This document shows positions 22,151 through 30,928 of a DNA stretch of 33,604 nucleotides, in pieces (position 1 is the stretch's first letter; each line of letters starts with the position of its first letter). A program made the position numbers and the translations under genes. The notes beneath the pieces were generated by a model. It had not been told where the DNA came from and ran no database searches. It saw only the letters and a list, made by a program, of their open reading frames with translations. Location of the stretch: contig JACPRK010000111.1 of assembly GCA_016190005.1 (NCBI GenBank), positions 1 through 33,604 of the forward strand, in the 5' to 3' direction. This stretch comes from Candidatus Wallbacteria bacterium (GTDB lineage: Bacteria > Muiribacteriota > UBA6191 > JACPRK01).

Positions 22151-24051
22151 CCGAGTCTCGACTCTGGCATCGGCTGCATCTCCTCGGACTGGAAGGGCGC
22201 GCCGTGCTGGCCGCGTCGTCGATCCTGGTCGCGGTCGTGGCGATACTGGTCACGATGAGCTATGCGCAAGCCACCTACCTGCTTCGGCGAGTGACCGAGG
22301 CCCGGCTCGAGAGCCTGGGGCGGACGCTGGCGGACACGCTCGACTTCGCCGTGCTCGTGGGCAACCGCGAGGCCATCGAACAGACGATCTCCAAGCTGAT
22401 GGCCCACGACCCCCTCGTGTACTGCGTTGTCGAGGACGCGCACGGCAAGCTCCTGCTGCACAAGCGGGCCCCCCGCTACTTCGGACCCATTCCCGAGAGC
22501 TGCACGGCGCCGCCCCGGTTTTCGGCCACGATCCTGGAGCGCATCGACATCGTCACGTCGCCTGCCCTGGATGATCCGGAGGACGCCGTGCTCGCCGAGG
22601 TTCCCAGACAGCAGGGGACGAAGGACATCGGCCGGATCCGGCTCGGCCTGAGCTGCGAGGACTTGCAGGCCGAGGTCGAGCACGCCCGTTTCCGGGCTGG
22701 GGCAACGGCACTCTGGATTGTGGTGTTGGTCTACTTGCTGACCCGCATGCTGATGCGGAAGCTGACGTCGCCGCTCAGGGAAATGGAACACTTTGCCGAG
22801 CGAGTTGCGGCCGGGGACCTCTCGCATGCGGCCCCGACCGTGGGTGCCGGCGAGATCGGTTCGCTGGCGACGTCGCTGGAGCGGATGGTCCACTCATTGG
22901 CCGCGAGCCGCGAGGAGATTGCCCGCTACAACCGCGAGCTCGAGGACAAGGTCCGCGACCGCACGCGGGAGCTGGAGCAAGCCCACGATCTCACGCGCCG
23001 CGTTCTCGACGAGATCCCCCTCGGCCTGGTGGTCACCGGCGCCGATCAGGTCGTGCAGTACCACAACCCCGCGTTCGAGGAGCTCTTCGGGAAGACCGGT
23101 CCGCGCCTGCTCGAGGGCATCGATGGAGTGCTCGAACCCTCCGTCAGCGCCATCCGGGCATGGCCGCTGGCCGAGGGGCAAGGGCTCGAGAGCCTGCCTC
23201 TCGAAGCCATGTGGGCCCCCAGAGATAGAAGGGCAATGGTGCTGGAGATGCGGCGCGCCACCATCATGCCGGACCCTTCGACCTCCCACGTCTGGATCTT
23301 CCACGACGTCACCGAGCAACGCGAGATCCACCGCAAGGTCGCGCAGGCCGGGCGCCTGGCCGCCCTGGGCGAGCTGGCCGCCGGCGTCGCTCATGAGGTG
23401 AACAACCCGGCCGACGGAATCATGGGGATCTCCCGCATCGTCCGGCAACGCTCCGAGGGCGATGCGCGGCTCGTGAAGGACATGCGAATGGTGGAGGATT
23501 GCGCCAGGAGGATTTCCGCAATCGCGCAGAACCTGCTACTCTTCTCCCGCCAGGAGCAGACGCAGTTCCAGCCCCAGGGCATCGTCGAAGGCATTCGACG
23601 AACCGTCTCGCTGATCCAGCGCCAGCTCGAGCTCAGGCGCCAGGTGACGGTGGAGTGCTATCTGCCCCCCGACCTGCCGCAGGTGCGCGTGAGAGGGAAC
23701 CAGCTGGAACAGATCTGGCTCAATTTGATGAACAACTCGGCCCAGGCCCTCGATGAGCTTCCGCCCGATCGCCCGCGCCGAATCCATGTTTCGGCCCGCG
23801 CCGTGGACGACGGGTCCGCCGTCGAGGTCAGCGTCTCCGACACGGGCCCCGGAATTCCTCCCGCCCTGCTCGACCGGATCTTCGAACCCTTCTTCACCAC
23901 GAAGGGCCGCCTGAAGGGCACCGGGCTGGGCCTCTCCATCAGTTACGGCATCGCGCGTGATCACGGCGGCGACATCACGGTCCGCTCCGTGCAGGACGAG
24001 GGGACCACGTTCGTCGTCCGGCTGCCGGCCGCCACGGGGCAAGTGCCATGA
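22147..24051 (+). CDS. Membrane sensor histidine kinase (HAMP-PAS-HisKA-HATPase)
   Basis: This 634-residue inner-membrane kinase has two membrane segments (about 20-42 and 184-204) enclosing a periplasmic sensor of about 140 residues. A HAMP domain (205-258), a coiled coil (255-285) and a PAS domain (285-390) follow. The phospho-acceptor is His416 in GVAHEVNNP. The ATP-binding domain shows the N box (NLMNNSAQAL), SDTGPGIP, EPFFTTK and GTGLGL. The GTG at 22147 is preferred because AGGAG lies 9 bp upstream and it overlaps the binding-protein stop; GTG 22138 is too close to that site. The gene overlaps the next by 4 bp (ATGA). The binding protein encoded before it is the likely periplasmic input. 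Confidence 0.95.
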   Translation: MTESRLWHRLHLLGLEGRAVLAASSILVAVVAILVTMSYAQATYLLRRVTEARLESLGRTLADTLDFAVLVGNREAIEQTISKLMAHDPLVYCVVEDAHGKLLLHKRAPRYFGPIPESCTAPPRFSATILERIDIVTSPALDDPEDAVLAEVPRQQGTKDIGRIRLGLSCEDLQAEVEHARFRAGATALWIVVLVYLLTRMLMRKLTSPLREMEHFAERVAAGDLSHAAPTVGAGEIGSLATSLERMVHSLAASREEIARYNRELEDKVRDRTRELEQAHDLTRRVLDEIPLGLVVTGADQVVQYHNPAFEELFGKTGPRLLEGIDGVLEPSVSAIRAWPLAEGQGLESLPLEAMWAPRDRRAMVLEMRRATIMPDPSTSHVWIFHDVTEQREIHRKVAQAGRLAALGELAAGVAHEVNNPADGIMGISRIVRQRSEGDARLVKDMRMVEDCARRISAIAQNLLLFSRQEQTQFQPQGIVEGIRRTVSLIQRQLELRRQVTVECYLPPDLPQVRVRGNQLEQIWLNLMNNSAQALDELPPDRPRRIHVSARAVDDGSAVEVSVSDTGPGIPPALLDRIFEPFFTTKGRLKGTGLGLSISYGIARDHGGDITVRSVQDEGTTFVVRLPAATGQVP

Positions 24052-25628
24052 CGGAACCCAAGCCAAGAGTCCTGGTCGTCGACGACGAGCCCGCGCTTCT
24101 CGTGGCCCTGCAAGACCTCTTCACACTGGAGGGCTACGAAGTCACGGCCTGCCAGGACCCTCGACAGGCCCTGACGGAACTGGAGCAGGGCGAGTATGAC
24201 TGTGTCGTCACGGACCTGCTGATGCCGGGCGTCGGCGGCCTGGAGATCGTCCGCACCACTCACCAGAAGTGGCCGGAGACGGGAATCGTCGTCATCACGG
24301 GGGCGCCCGAGCTGACCACGGCGATCGAGGCGATGCAGTGCGGCGCCAGCGACTACGTCATCAAGCCGGTCTTCGAGCGCGGCGTGGAGTTCGTCGTGCG
24401 CCGCGTGCTCGAACAGACCGCGATGCGGCGCGCCATCCGCCGCAAGAACGCGGAGCTTTCCCTGCTGCTGGAGGCAAGCCAAAGGTTTGGCCTGGCCGAG
24501 GACCTCCAGGAGGTCGCCGAATCCAACGACGGCTTCATCCAAAGATTGCGTGCTCTGGGCGATCCCGAGGACTGCCGCTCGACCCTGGCCAACATAGCAA
24601 CCCAGACTCGCGAGCGTGTCATGACGCGCCGGCTGCGAGAGCAGGCACGGCTGGGAGCTCTGCTGGAATCGCATCCCGACGGCATCGTCGTGCTCGACGA
24701 GAGCGGCGAGCTCTTGGTCGTGAGCTCGCGGGCCCGGGAGCTGTTGGGCAACGGCCTCGCAGGCAAATCGTCCCCTGCGCTGACACGGCTGCGCGAGATT
24801 GCGCTCGGCGGAGGCGCCGGCGAGTTCCGGAGCCCGGCCGACCCGACGCGGCTGCTGCAAGTCCGGACCGCGCAGGTCATGGACGGCGACAGGTCCGCCG
24901 GCATGATCGCCACGCTGGCCGACGTCACCGAAAACCGCGATCGCGAGCTCCAGGCCTTCACGAGCGCGCGGCTGTCGGCCATCGGTGAGATTGTGGCCGG
25001 TGTCTGCCACGAGCTGAACAACCCGCTTGCCATCATCATCGGCCTCTCCGAGGAGCTGATCTCGGACGCTCCCCATCCCTGGTCCGACCGCAGCCGGCGC
25101 ATCCTGGAGTCGGCCTCCCGATGCGCCGAGTTCGTGCGCAAGCTGGTCCCGATCGTGCGCCGCGCGCGCGAGGCGCCAGCCCCCCTCGACCTGCCCCATC
25201 TCCTCCGCGCCGTCCTGGGCGTGCTCAACGGTCAGCTCGTGCAGCACAGCATCGAGACGGACCTGGACCTGCAGCCGGTCCAGCGCGTCCACGGTCTGGC
25301 CAGCGAGCTCAACGAGGCCATGCTCGCCCTGCTCCTCAACGCCATCGACGCGATGCCCAGGGGCGGCAAGCTCTCCGTCGCCACCCGCCCCGACGGCGAC
25401 GGTCACGTGACCCTGGACATCGGAGATACTGGCGCCGGAATCGCCGAGTCGGCCCGCGGCCGCATCTTCGATCCCTTCTTCACCACCAAGGCCGGGACCC
25501 GCGCCACCGGCCTGGGTCTGACCGTCGTCCACTCGGTCTGCACCCGGATGGGCGCCGCGATCTCGGTCGACAGCACGCCCGGAAACGGAGCCCGCTTCCT
25601 GCTTCGCTTCCCCGCCGTCCACTCCTGA
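24048..25628 (+). CDS. Receiver-PAS-histidine kinase hybrid
   Basis: This 526-residue soluble protein has an N-terminal receiver (1-120; Asp12/Asp13, phospho-acceptor Asp56, Lys106), a helical linker, a PAS-like domain (about 200-295), and a kinase core with His321 in GVCHELNNP, GDTGAGI, DPFFTTK and TGLGLTVV. With the receiver first, it can be phosphorylated by the upstream membrane kinase and then pass a signal through its own kinase core. No DNA-binding output is present, so a further receiver is required. The candidates in the window are those at 18579-18941 and 29130-29585. It overlaps the membrane kinase gene by 4 bp. Confidence 0.94.
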   Translation: MTEPKPRVLVVDDEPALLVALQDLFTLEGYEVTACQDPRQALTELEQGEYDCVVTDLLMPGVGGLEIVRTTHQKWPETGIVVITGAPELTTAIEAMQCGASDYVIKPVFERGVEFVVRRVLEQTAMRRAIRRKNAELSLLLEASQRFGLAEDLQEVAESNDGFIQRLRALGDPEDCRSTLANIATQTRERVMTRRLREQARLGALLESHPDGIVVLDESGELLVVSSRARELLGNGLAGKSSPALTRLREIALGGGAGEFRSPADPTRLLQVRTAQVMDGDRSAGMIATLADVTENRDRELQAFTSARLSAIGEIVAGVCHELNNPLAIIIGLSEELISDAPHPWSDRSRRILESASRCAEFVRKLVPIVRRAREAPAPLDLPHLLRAVLGVLNGQLVQHSIETDLDLQPVQRVHGLASELNEAMLALLLNAIDAMPRGGKLSVATRPDGDGHVTLDIGDTGAGIAESARGRIFDPFFTTKAGTRATGLGLTVVHSVCTRMGAAISVDSTPGNGARFLLRFPAVHS

Positions 25629-25735
25629 ATCGCACAATCTGTGCAATTCGGCGCCCGATCCTGTCGATAGATGGGATGGAAAGGCAGGCAGGGACTGCAG
25701 GTCGACGCTTGCCTCGCCGAAAGTGAGGCCAGCCT

Positions 25736-26188
25736 CTGGTCATCCCCCACAAGCTCGCGGCTGCCGCGCTCGCGCTCCTGGCGATCGCTGGGCTGGGCTG
25801 CGCGGATCTCGAGACGCCGCTGGGTCCGATCGTACGGCCACAGTCCGCGCCGCGCATCGTCGCCATCGAGCCGCGGACCGTGACGCGCGGCGTCGCTTCC
25901 ACTCTGGTGGTGAGCGGAACCGGCTTTCTACCCGAACTGACGGCCTTCGTCGGGACGGCCGCCCGCGAAACGCCGGAATTCCCGGCGACCGAGGTCCGGC
26001 CCGTGGAGTTCGTCGCTTCGACGCGGGCCGTGCTGCACCTGCCGTCAAACCTGCCGGCAGGCCGGCTCGACGTCACCCTCATCAATCCGGACGACGGCCT
26101 GGCCCGCTTGACGCGCGGACTGACCGTGGTCGTCCCCGTCGTGAAGGCTCCCCAGGGGGAGGTACAACGTGAAGCTCGGAACCAGTAG
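25736..26188 (+). CDS. IPT/TIG-domain lipoprotein with no standard start codon
   Basis: The frame encodes a lipoprotein signal, HKLAAAALALLAIAGLGC, whose Cys (25799-25801) follows LxG-type residues, then an IPT/TIG immunoglobulin-like domain (PRIVAIEP through VTLINPDDGLARL). The in-frame stop at 25724-25726 lies just upstream, and between it and the lipobox there is no ATG, GTG or TTG. A CTG at 25736 lies 7 bp after GTGAGG and would give 150 residues. The only standard start, GTG 25880, would remove the signal and lipobox. Possible explanations are a rare CTG start, a sequence error or a decayed start. The 3' end overlaps the cytochrome gene by 20 bp, so it belongs to the same operon and probably sits at the outer or inner membrane beside the conduit. 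Confidence 0.65.
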   Translation: MVIPHKLAAAALALLAIAGLGCADLETPLGPIVRPQSAPRIVAIEPRTVTRGVASTLVVSGTGFLPELTAFVGTAARETPEFPATEVRPVEFVASTRAVLHLPSNLPAGRLDVTLINPDDGLARLTRGLTVVVPVVKAPQGEVQREARNQ

Positions 26189-27356
26189 GCGGGGGCTTTG
26201 GGGCGCGCTCATCACGGCGGCCGTTGCCGCCTGGGGCGTGACGCTGCTCTTCGGCGTATCGCAGGAAGAGATGGCGCGCTACGGGTTCGGAAGCGAGGTC
26301 GCGCGCACGGCATCGACCCAGCCCCAGGATCTGGTCCCACCTCCGAAACGGCGCATCCCGCCGCCCCCTATCTTGCCTCGGCGGACTGAGCTGCCGGCGG
26401 GGTTGGTCCCGGCACCGACAAGGCCGACCGCCCGCATTCTCCTGAAACCCCGCGGCACGCCCCGCCCCGAGCCGCCGGCAAGCATCCCCACGCGTCCCAC
26501 CTTGGACGAGGCGCTGCGCGAGATCTTCCCCGACCAAGTTACGGCCCGCTACGCAGGCGACGCGGCCTGTCTCGATTGCCACGGCGAGAAGGGCCACGAC
26601 CAGCCGCACTCGCTCTATGGCCTCATCAAGAACGCCAAGAGCGTCGAGCCTGATCGAAGGGGCTGTGAAGGCTGCCACGGCCCGGGCAGCGAGCACGTCG
26701 CCAACTTCGGCCCGATCGTCAACCCGGCGAAGCGCGATCACCTCGCCGTCAGCCGGCTCTGCCTCTCATGCCACGAGGACCAGCGGCTGGTGAGGCGGAT
26801 GGAGTGGCACATCACGGGCCACCAAGAGGCCTTCGTCAGCTGCACGACATGTCACAGCGTCCACAAGCCGAAGGCCAACCCTTCGCTCCGCGACGAGCCG
26901 GACCGCCTCTGCCTGAAGTGCCACCAGGACCAGTGGGCCAAGTTCCAGCTCCGCTCCCGGCACCCGCTCAAGCGCGAGGGCTCCGACGCGCTCTCCTCGC
27001 AGCGCGAAGGCAAGGTTCGCTGCATCGACTGCCACCAGCCCTACTCCACGCGCAACGGCGCCGACCTCACACGTCGCGGCGGCAAGGAGCTTTGCACCAA
27101 GTGCCACGCGGAGACGCGCGGCCCGTTCCTCTTCGAGCACGACAGCGTCAGCGGCGACCTCACCCACCAGTGCACGACCTGCCACGCCCCGCACGGTTCC
27201 CCCAACCGTGACTTGCTGATCGTGCAGGGGCGCGGCCTCTGCCTGCGCTGCCACACGGACCGCGTCTCTCACCGCCCGGGCCCGAGCTGCTACAACGCGC
27301 AATGCCATCGCGACCTCCACGGTTCGAACTTGAACCAGCTCTTCCTGCCGAGGTGA
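26169..27356 (+). CDS. Multihaem c-type cytochrome with ten haem-binding motifs
   Basis: The 395-residue product has a signal/anchor (about 8-29), a Pro-rich linker (52-110) and a haem region. Nine CxxCH motifs occur at 134, 166, 198, 225, 248, 285, 309, 335 and 358, and a CxxxxCH motif (CYNAQCH) at 374-380, giving ten potential haems. Many extra His residues could be distal ligands. The count, spacing and neighbouring barrel recall DmsE/MtrA-type decahaem cytochromes, which carry electrons through an outer-membrane sheath. The linker could span the periplasm from an inner-membrane anchor. GGGGGAGG lies 6 bp before the GTG start. The gene overlaps the lipoprotein gene and is followed 4 bp later by the barrel gene. 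Whether all ten haems are attached is untested. Confidence 0.94.
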   Translation: MKLGTSRRGLWGALITAAVAAWGVTLLFGVSQEEMARYGFGSEVARTASTQPQDLVPPPKRRIPPPPILPRRTELPAGLVPAPTRPTARILLKPRGTPRPEPPASIPTRPTLDEALREIFPDQVTARYAGDAACLDCHGEKGHDQPHSLYGLIKNAKSVEPDRRGCEGCHGPGSEHVANFGPIVNPAKRDHLAVSRLCLSCHEDQRLVRRMEWHITGHQEAFVSCTTCHSVHKPKANPSLRDEPDRLCLKCHQDQWAKFQLRSRHPLKREGSDALSSQREGKVRCIDCHQPYSTRNGADLTRRGGKELCTKCHAETRGPFLFEHDSVSGDLTHQCTTCHAPHGSPNRDLLIVQGRGLCLRCHTDRVSHRPGPSCYNAQCHRDLHGSNLNQLFLPR

Positions 27357-27360
27357 TTTG

Positions 27361-29115
27361 ATGAGCGCTCGGCTGGCGGCGGTCTGGTTGGCGGTGGTCC
27401 TGGCCACCTTCGTCGCTGGGACTACTGCCTGGGCCGAGGAGCCGTCGAGTACGGCCCCTCGGCGTGCCATCCCGCTTCCCGCGCCCAGGCAGGCCCTCCC
27501 CGCGGCGAGCCAGGAGTCGACGGAGCCCTCCACCGGCGAGACTAGCTTCGGCGGCGCTATCGGCGTGCGGGCCATGTTCTGGATGGACCGCACGGACAAC
27601 CTGGTAGAACAGATGGACTGGTACCGCGAGCCCTACCCGCTGTCGCTCGGGCGCCTCGACCTGTATCGCAACTTCTCCACGCTCACGTCACTCGACCTGA
27701 AGCTGCGCAGTCCCTCGGACCAGGACTGGGGAGCCGGGATGGCGTTGAGGAGCCTTCCCTACTTCACCACGCAGCACAACTTCACCGACTCTACCTTCTA
27801 CAACCTGCCGATCCCGCTCGAGACCGGGCGGCAGCGGTACTGGGGCGACTTCAAGCTGCGCAAGTTCGGTCAGGTACCGGTGAAGCTCGCCTACGACGTG
27901 CACGCACTGCAGGGGATCGGTTTCGACAAGGACCGCTCCTACTACGACGAGCAGTACTCCCTCGACGCGCACGCGCACATGCGGGGGTTCGACCTCGACG
28001 TCAGCGTACCGCGCCTGGATTACCACGACCGACACGATCGCTCCAACGACACCGAGACGCGCGGCTTCGCGCTCTCGGCCACGCGAACGCTCCTGGACGG
28101 AGACGCGGACTTGCAGGCCAGCTTCCGGCGCACGCTCGCCTATCTGGAGTCGGTGGCGCAAGAGAGTCAAGTGGACACGTGGGAGCTGCGCGGCCTGATG
28201 TACGAAATCTTCGGCGTCGAGGGCTTCAAGCTCGACACCCGCGCCACCTACCGGGACACGCCGCAGGATCTGGGGCTCACGGCCCGCACCGACAGCCTGC
28301 TGAACGCCAAGGCGATCCTGTCACTGACTCAGGGCAGCGGCTACAGCGTCCAGGTGGGGCGAGAGCATCGGAAAGTCCGCCGCGAGCGCCTGACGCGGGC
28401 CGGGTTCGACCGCGTCGGGATGGTCGCCACGGCCACGCGTGACGACCTGGCCTCCTTCCGGCTGACCGACGAGCCGCGCTACGACGACCTCTTCGGACGC
28501 GCCTTCTTCCGCTTCAAGCCGTGGTTCTCGGCCACCTTCTTCCAGAAGGAGACCTCGATGGAAGACCAGCCGCCCACGGACCTGGTCCGCTTCCACTCCC
28601 CGGCGCTCTTCTTCGATCGCCAGCGGGATCGCCGTCTGGATCTGCAACTGCAGCCGCTGACGAACATCGGCGTCAACTTCCGCCTGCACGAGCAGCGCAA
28701 CAAGAACCTGGCGCGCATCTACCGAGAGGTCGTTCGTAACAAGCAGACCGACTTCTACTGGCTGCTGGTCAACAGCCGCCTGAACATCGGCGGCAGCATC
28801 GCCTACTTGGAGATCAGCCCCTCCACCGACGAGGTGTTCGCCGCCCGTGAGAACGCCACGACGCGCGGCGGCTCCATCAGCTATCAGCTCTCGCCCGAGC
28901 TGTCCGTGTTCGGAGACTACACGGTCATCGATTCGGAGGGGTTCCGGCTCTCCACCGAAAGGATCACCAACATCGGCCTGGAAGCCGAGACCGGCACCCG
29001 CCACCGGCTCACCTGGCGATGCGCCTTCACGGTCGACGAGCAGCTCTCGCAGCCGCGCAACCTGGAGGACTTCGACGTCCGCGGAATCAACATCAGCGGG
29101 GAAGCCCAGTTCTGA
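27361..29115 (+). CDS. Outer-membrane beta-barrel, probable porin partner of the cytochrome (MtrB/PioB-like role)
   Basis: The 584-residue product has a signal peptide (about 1-25, ending WAEE), a Pro/Ser-rich N-terminal stretch, then many alternating amphipathic strands with aromatic girdle residues, ending in GEAQF with the C-terminal Phe recognised by the Bam machinery. The length and the place directly after a ten-haem cytochrome gene match the MtrA/MtrB-type porin-cytochrome pairs. The N-terminal CxxC of Shewanella MtrB is absent, so it is at best a divergent member. The ATG at 27361 has GAGGTGA about 5 bp upstream. No surface (MtrC/OmcA-like) cytochrome follows. It ends the operon and converges on the receiver gene at 29130. 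The barrel fold is firm; the conduit role is inference from context. Confidence 0.82.
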   Translation: MSARLAAVWLAVVLATFVAGTTAWAEEPSSTAPRRAIPLPAPRQALPAASQESTEPSTGETSFGGAIGVRAMFWMDRTDNLVEQMDWYREPYPLSLGRLDLYRNFSTLTSLDLKLRSPSDQDWGAGMALRSLPYFTTQHNFTDSTFYNLPIPLETGRQRYWGDFKLRKFGQVPVKLAYDVHALQGIGFDKDRSYYDEQYSLDAHAHMRGFDLDVSVPRLDYHDRHDRSNDTETRGFALSATRTLLDGDADLQASFRRTLAYLESVAQESQVDTWELRGLMYEIFGVEGFKLDTRATYRDTPQDLGLTARTDSLLNAKAILSLTQGSGYSVQVGREHRKVRRERLTRAGFDRVGMVATATRDDLASFRLTDEPRYDDLFGRAFFRFKPWFSATFFQKETSMEDQPPTDLVRFHSPALFFDRQRDRRLDLQLQPLTNIGVNFRLHEQRNKNLARIYREVVRNKQTDFYWLLVNSRLNIGGSIAYLEISPSTDEVFAARENATTRGGSISYQLSPELSVFGDYTVIDSEGFRLSTERITNIGLEAETGTRHRLTWRCAFTVDEQLSQPRNLEDFDVRGINISGEAQF

Positions 29116-29129
29116 ACCGGGGCGGGGCG

Positions 29130-29585
29130 TCAGCCGGCGGGCTCGGGCAGCTCGACGATCTCGAGCCAGTACTTGCCGAGCGTGCGGACGACGTCGAGCA
29201 GTTTCTCGAAGCGCACCGGCTTGCAGATGAAAGAGTTGACGCCCAAGTCGTAGCTGCGGACGACGTCTTCCTCGGCCTCGGAGCTGGTCATCACGATGAC
29301 CGGGATACGCCGCAGTGCGGGGTCGCTCTTGATCTCGCGGAGCGCCTCGCGGCCGTCCTTGCGGGGCATGTTCAGATCGAGCAGGACCAGCCCGGGCGCC
29401 GGAGCCGAGGCCGGAAGAGCATAGGCGCCCCGGCGGCGGAGATAGTCCAGTAGCTCCTCGCCGTCCGCGACAAAGACGAGAGGATTCAGCAATCGACTCT
29501 CGCGAAAGGCCTTGGCCGCCAGGAGCCGGTCCTCCTCGTCGTCCTCGGCCATCAGGATCGTAACGGGTTTGGTCGGACGTGTCAT
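29130..29585 (-). CDS. CheY-like receiver (Rcp1 type)
   Basis: The 151-residue single receiver domain shows EDDEED (14-19), phospho-acceptor Asp70 (LLDLNMPRKDG), Thr100-Ser101 and Lys122 (CKPV). The insert between strands 2 and 3 and the LNMPRKDG motif are typical of Rcp1-type regulators that partner PAS or phytochrome histidine kinases. It has no output domain. The gene overlaps its kinase gene by 4 bp (ATGA), making the pair almost certain. It is the last gene of a three-gene minus-strand unit. Confidence 0.94.
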   Translation of the reverse strand: MTRPTKPVTILMAEDDEEDRLLAAKAFRESRLLNPLVFVADGEELLDYLRRRGAYALPASAPAPGLVLLDLNMPRKDGREALREIKSDPALRRIPVIVMTSSEAEEDVVRSYDLGVNSFICKPVRFEKLLDVVRTLGKYWLEIVELPEPAG

Positions 29586-30928
29586 GGAACCTCCGGAGCG
29601 CGCGCCGCGGGGAGCCGCACCACGAAGCGCGTGCCCTCGCCGGGCGAGGATAGGGCCTGGATGGAGCCCCCGTGGCGGCTGACGATTTTCCGGCAGATGG
29701 CCAGGCCGATGCCGGTGCCCTCGTAAGCGTGGCGGCTGTGCAGCCGCTGGAACACGCCGAAGATCCGGTCGGCGAAGCGCTGCTCGAAGCCGATCCCGTT
29801 GTCCGAGACGGTCAGCTCGCACTGGCCGCGGTCGCTGTCCTGATCGCTCTGGAGCGTGCGACCCCAGACCTTCACGACGGGCGCGACGTCGGGCTTGCGG
29901 AACTTCAATGCGTTGGACACCAAGTTCTGCAGGAGCTGGAACATCTGGGTCGGATCGGCCTGCACGGCGGGCAGCTCTCCCAGCTCCACTGAGCCGGTGG
30001 ACTCGCGAATGCGCATCTCCAGGTGATCGACGACCTCTCGAGCCACATCGCCCAGGTCGACCGGGATGAAAGTCTCCCCGCGCGAGGTGATGCGGGAGTA
30101 GTCGAGCAGGTCGCGGATGAGGCTCTGCATGCGGACGGCGCCGCCCTGCATGCGCAGGACGTAGTCGCGGGCTTGCTCGGGGAGCGCCGCGCCGTACTCG
30201 GAGCAGAGCAGCTCGCCGAACGCGAGGATCTTGCGCAGCGGTTCCTGCAGATCGTGCGAGGCCGCAAAGGCGAATTCCTCGAGCTCCTTGTTCGACTGCT
30301 GCAGGCGCCGCTCGAACTCGGTGCGCGCGGTCTCCGCGCGCTTCTGGCGCGAAACGTCCCGAAAGATGGCCATCGCGCCGGTGATGTGACCCGCGCTGTC
30401 CAGCAGCGGCCGAGCGCTGACGCTCAGCCAGGTGCCGTCGGGCAGATCTGGCCGCCAGACGAACATCTCGGCGCCGTCGACGGTTTCGCCGCGCAAGGCG
30501 CGGGCCAGCGGAAGATCCTCGGCCGGAAACAGCGTGGCGCCATCTGGAAGATAGAGGCCGTAGCTCGTCGGCCAGTCGTGAGGGTTGCCTGCAAGCGGTC
30601 CCTGCCCCAGTACGTGCTGGGCCGCCTCGTTGTAGAGGGAGAAGCGGCCGTACCGGTCGACCGCTACGACACCGGAGGCCATGCTCTCCAGAACCGACTC
30701 GAGCAAGCCGGATTTCGTAGCGAGCGCCTGACGGGACCGCTCGAGCTCCTCCCCGTGGGAAGCCAGCTCGTGCATGGCCGATTCGAGTCGCAGCGTCTGC
30801 TCGAGGGCAATACGCTCGGTCGTCTCGAGCAGCTGCCGCAGGGCCGCAAGCTCGGGTGACGGCGTCTTCGGGGTCGAACACGGCCGGCCGCGGTTGACAC
30901 GAGACAACGGCGTGGGCTCGGAGGTCAT
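29582..30928 (-). CDS. Soluble PAS histidine kinase
   Basis: The 448-residue protein has no membrane segment. It has an N-terminal coiled coil (about 25-75), a PAS domain (about 76-195, ending IFRDVSRQKRAE), and a HisKA of the phytochrome-like type with phospho-acceptor His225 in FAFAASHDLQEPL. The ATPase domain shows NLVSNALKF, SDNGIGF, FGVFQRLH and GTGIGLAI. The SHDLQEPL box is the kind usually paired with Rcp1-type receivers. It overlaps the sensor-like gene upstream and the receiver gene downstream by 4 bp each, so the three products probably form one pathway with a cytoplasmic input. Confidence 0.94.
   Translation of the reverse strand: MTSEPTPLSRVNRGRPCSTPKTPSPELAALRQLLETTERIALEQTLRLESAMHELASHGEELERSRQALATKSGLLESVLESMASGVVAVDRYGRFSLYNEAAQHVLGQGPLAGNPHDWPTSYGLYLPDGATLFPAEDLPLARALRGETVDGAEMFVWRPDLPDGTWLSVSARPLLDSAGHITGAMAIFRDVSRQKRAETARTEFERRLQQSNKELEEFAFAASHDLQEPLRKILAFGELLCSEYGAALPEQARDYVLRMQGGAVRMQSLIRDLLDYSRITSRGETFIPVDLGDVAREVVDHLEMRIRESTGSVELGELPAVQADPTQMFQLLQNLVSNALKFRKPDVAPVVKVWGRTLQSDQDSDRGQCELTVSDNGIGFEQRFADRIFGVFQRLHSRHAYEGTGIGLAICRKIVSRHGGSIQALSSPGEGTRFVVRLPAARAPEVP

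Noticed and set aside
25629-25735. Sigma54 promoter for the cytochrome genes
   Set aside because: No TGGCAC-like and TTGC-like pair at the right spacing was found, although a sigma54 activator is encoded in the window.
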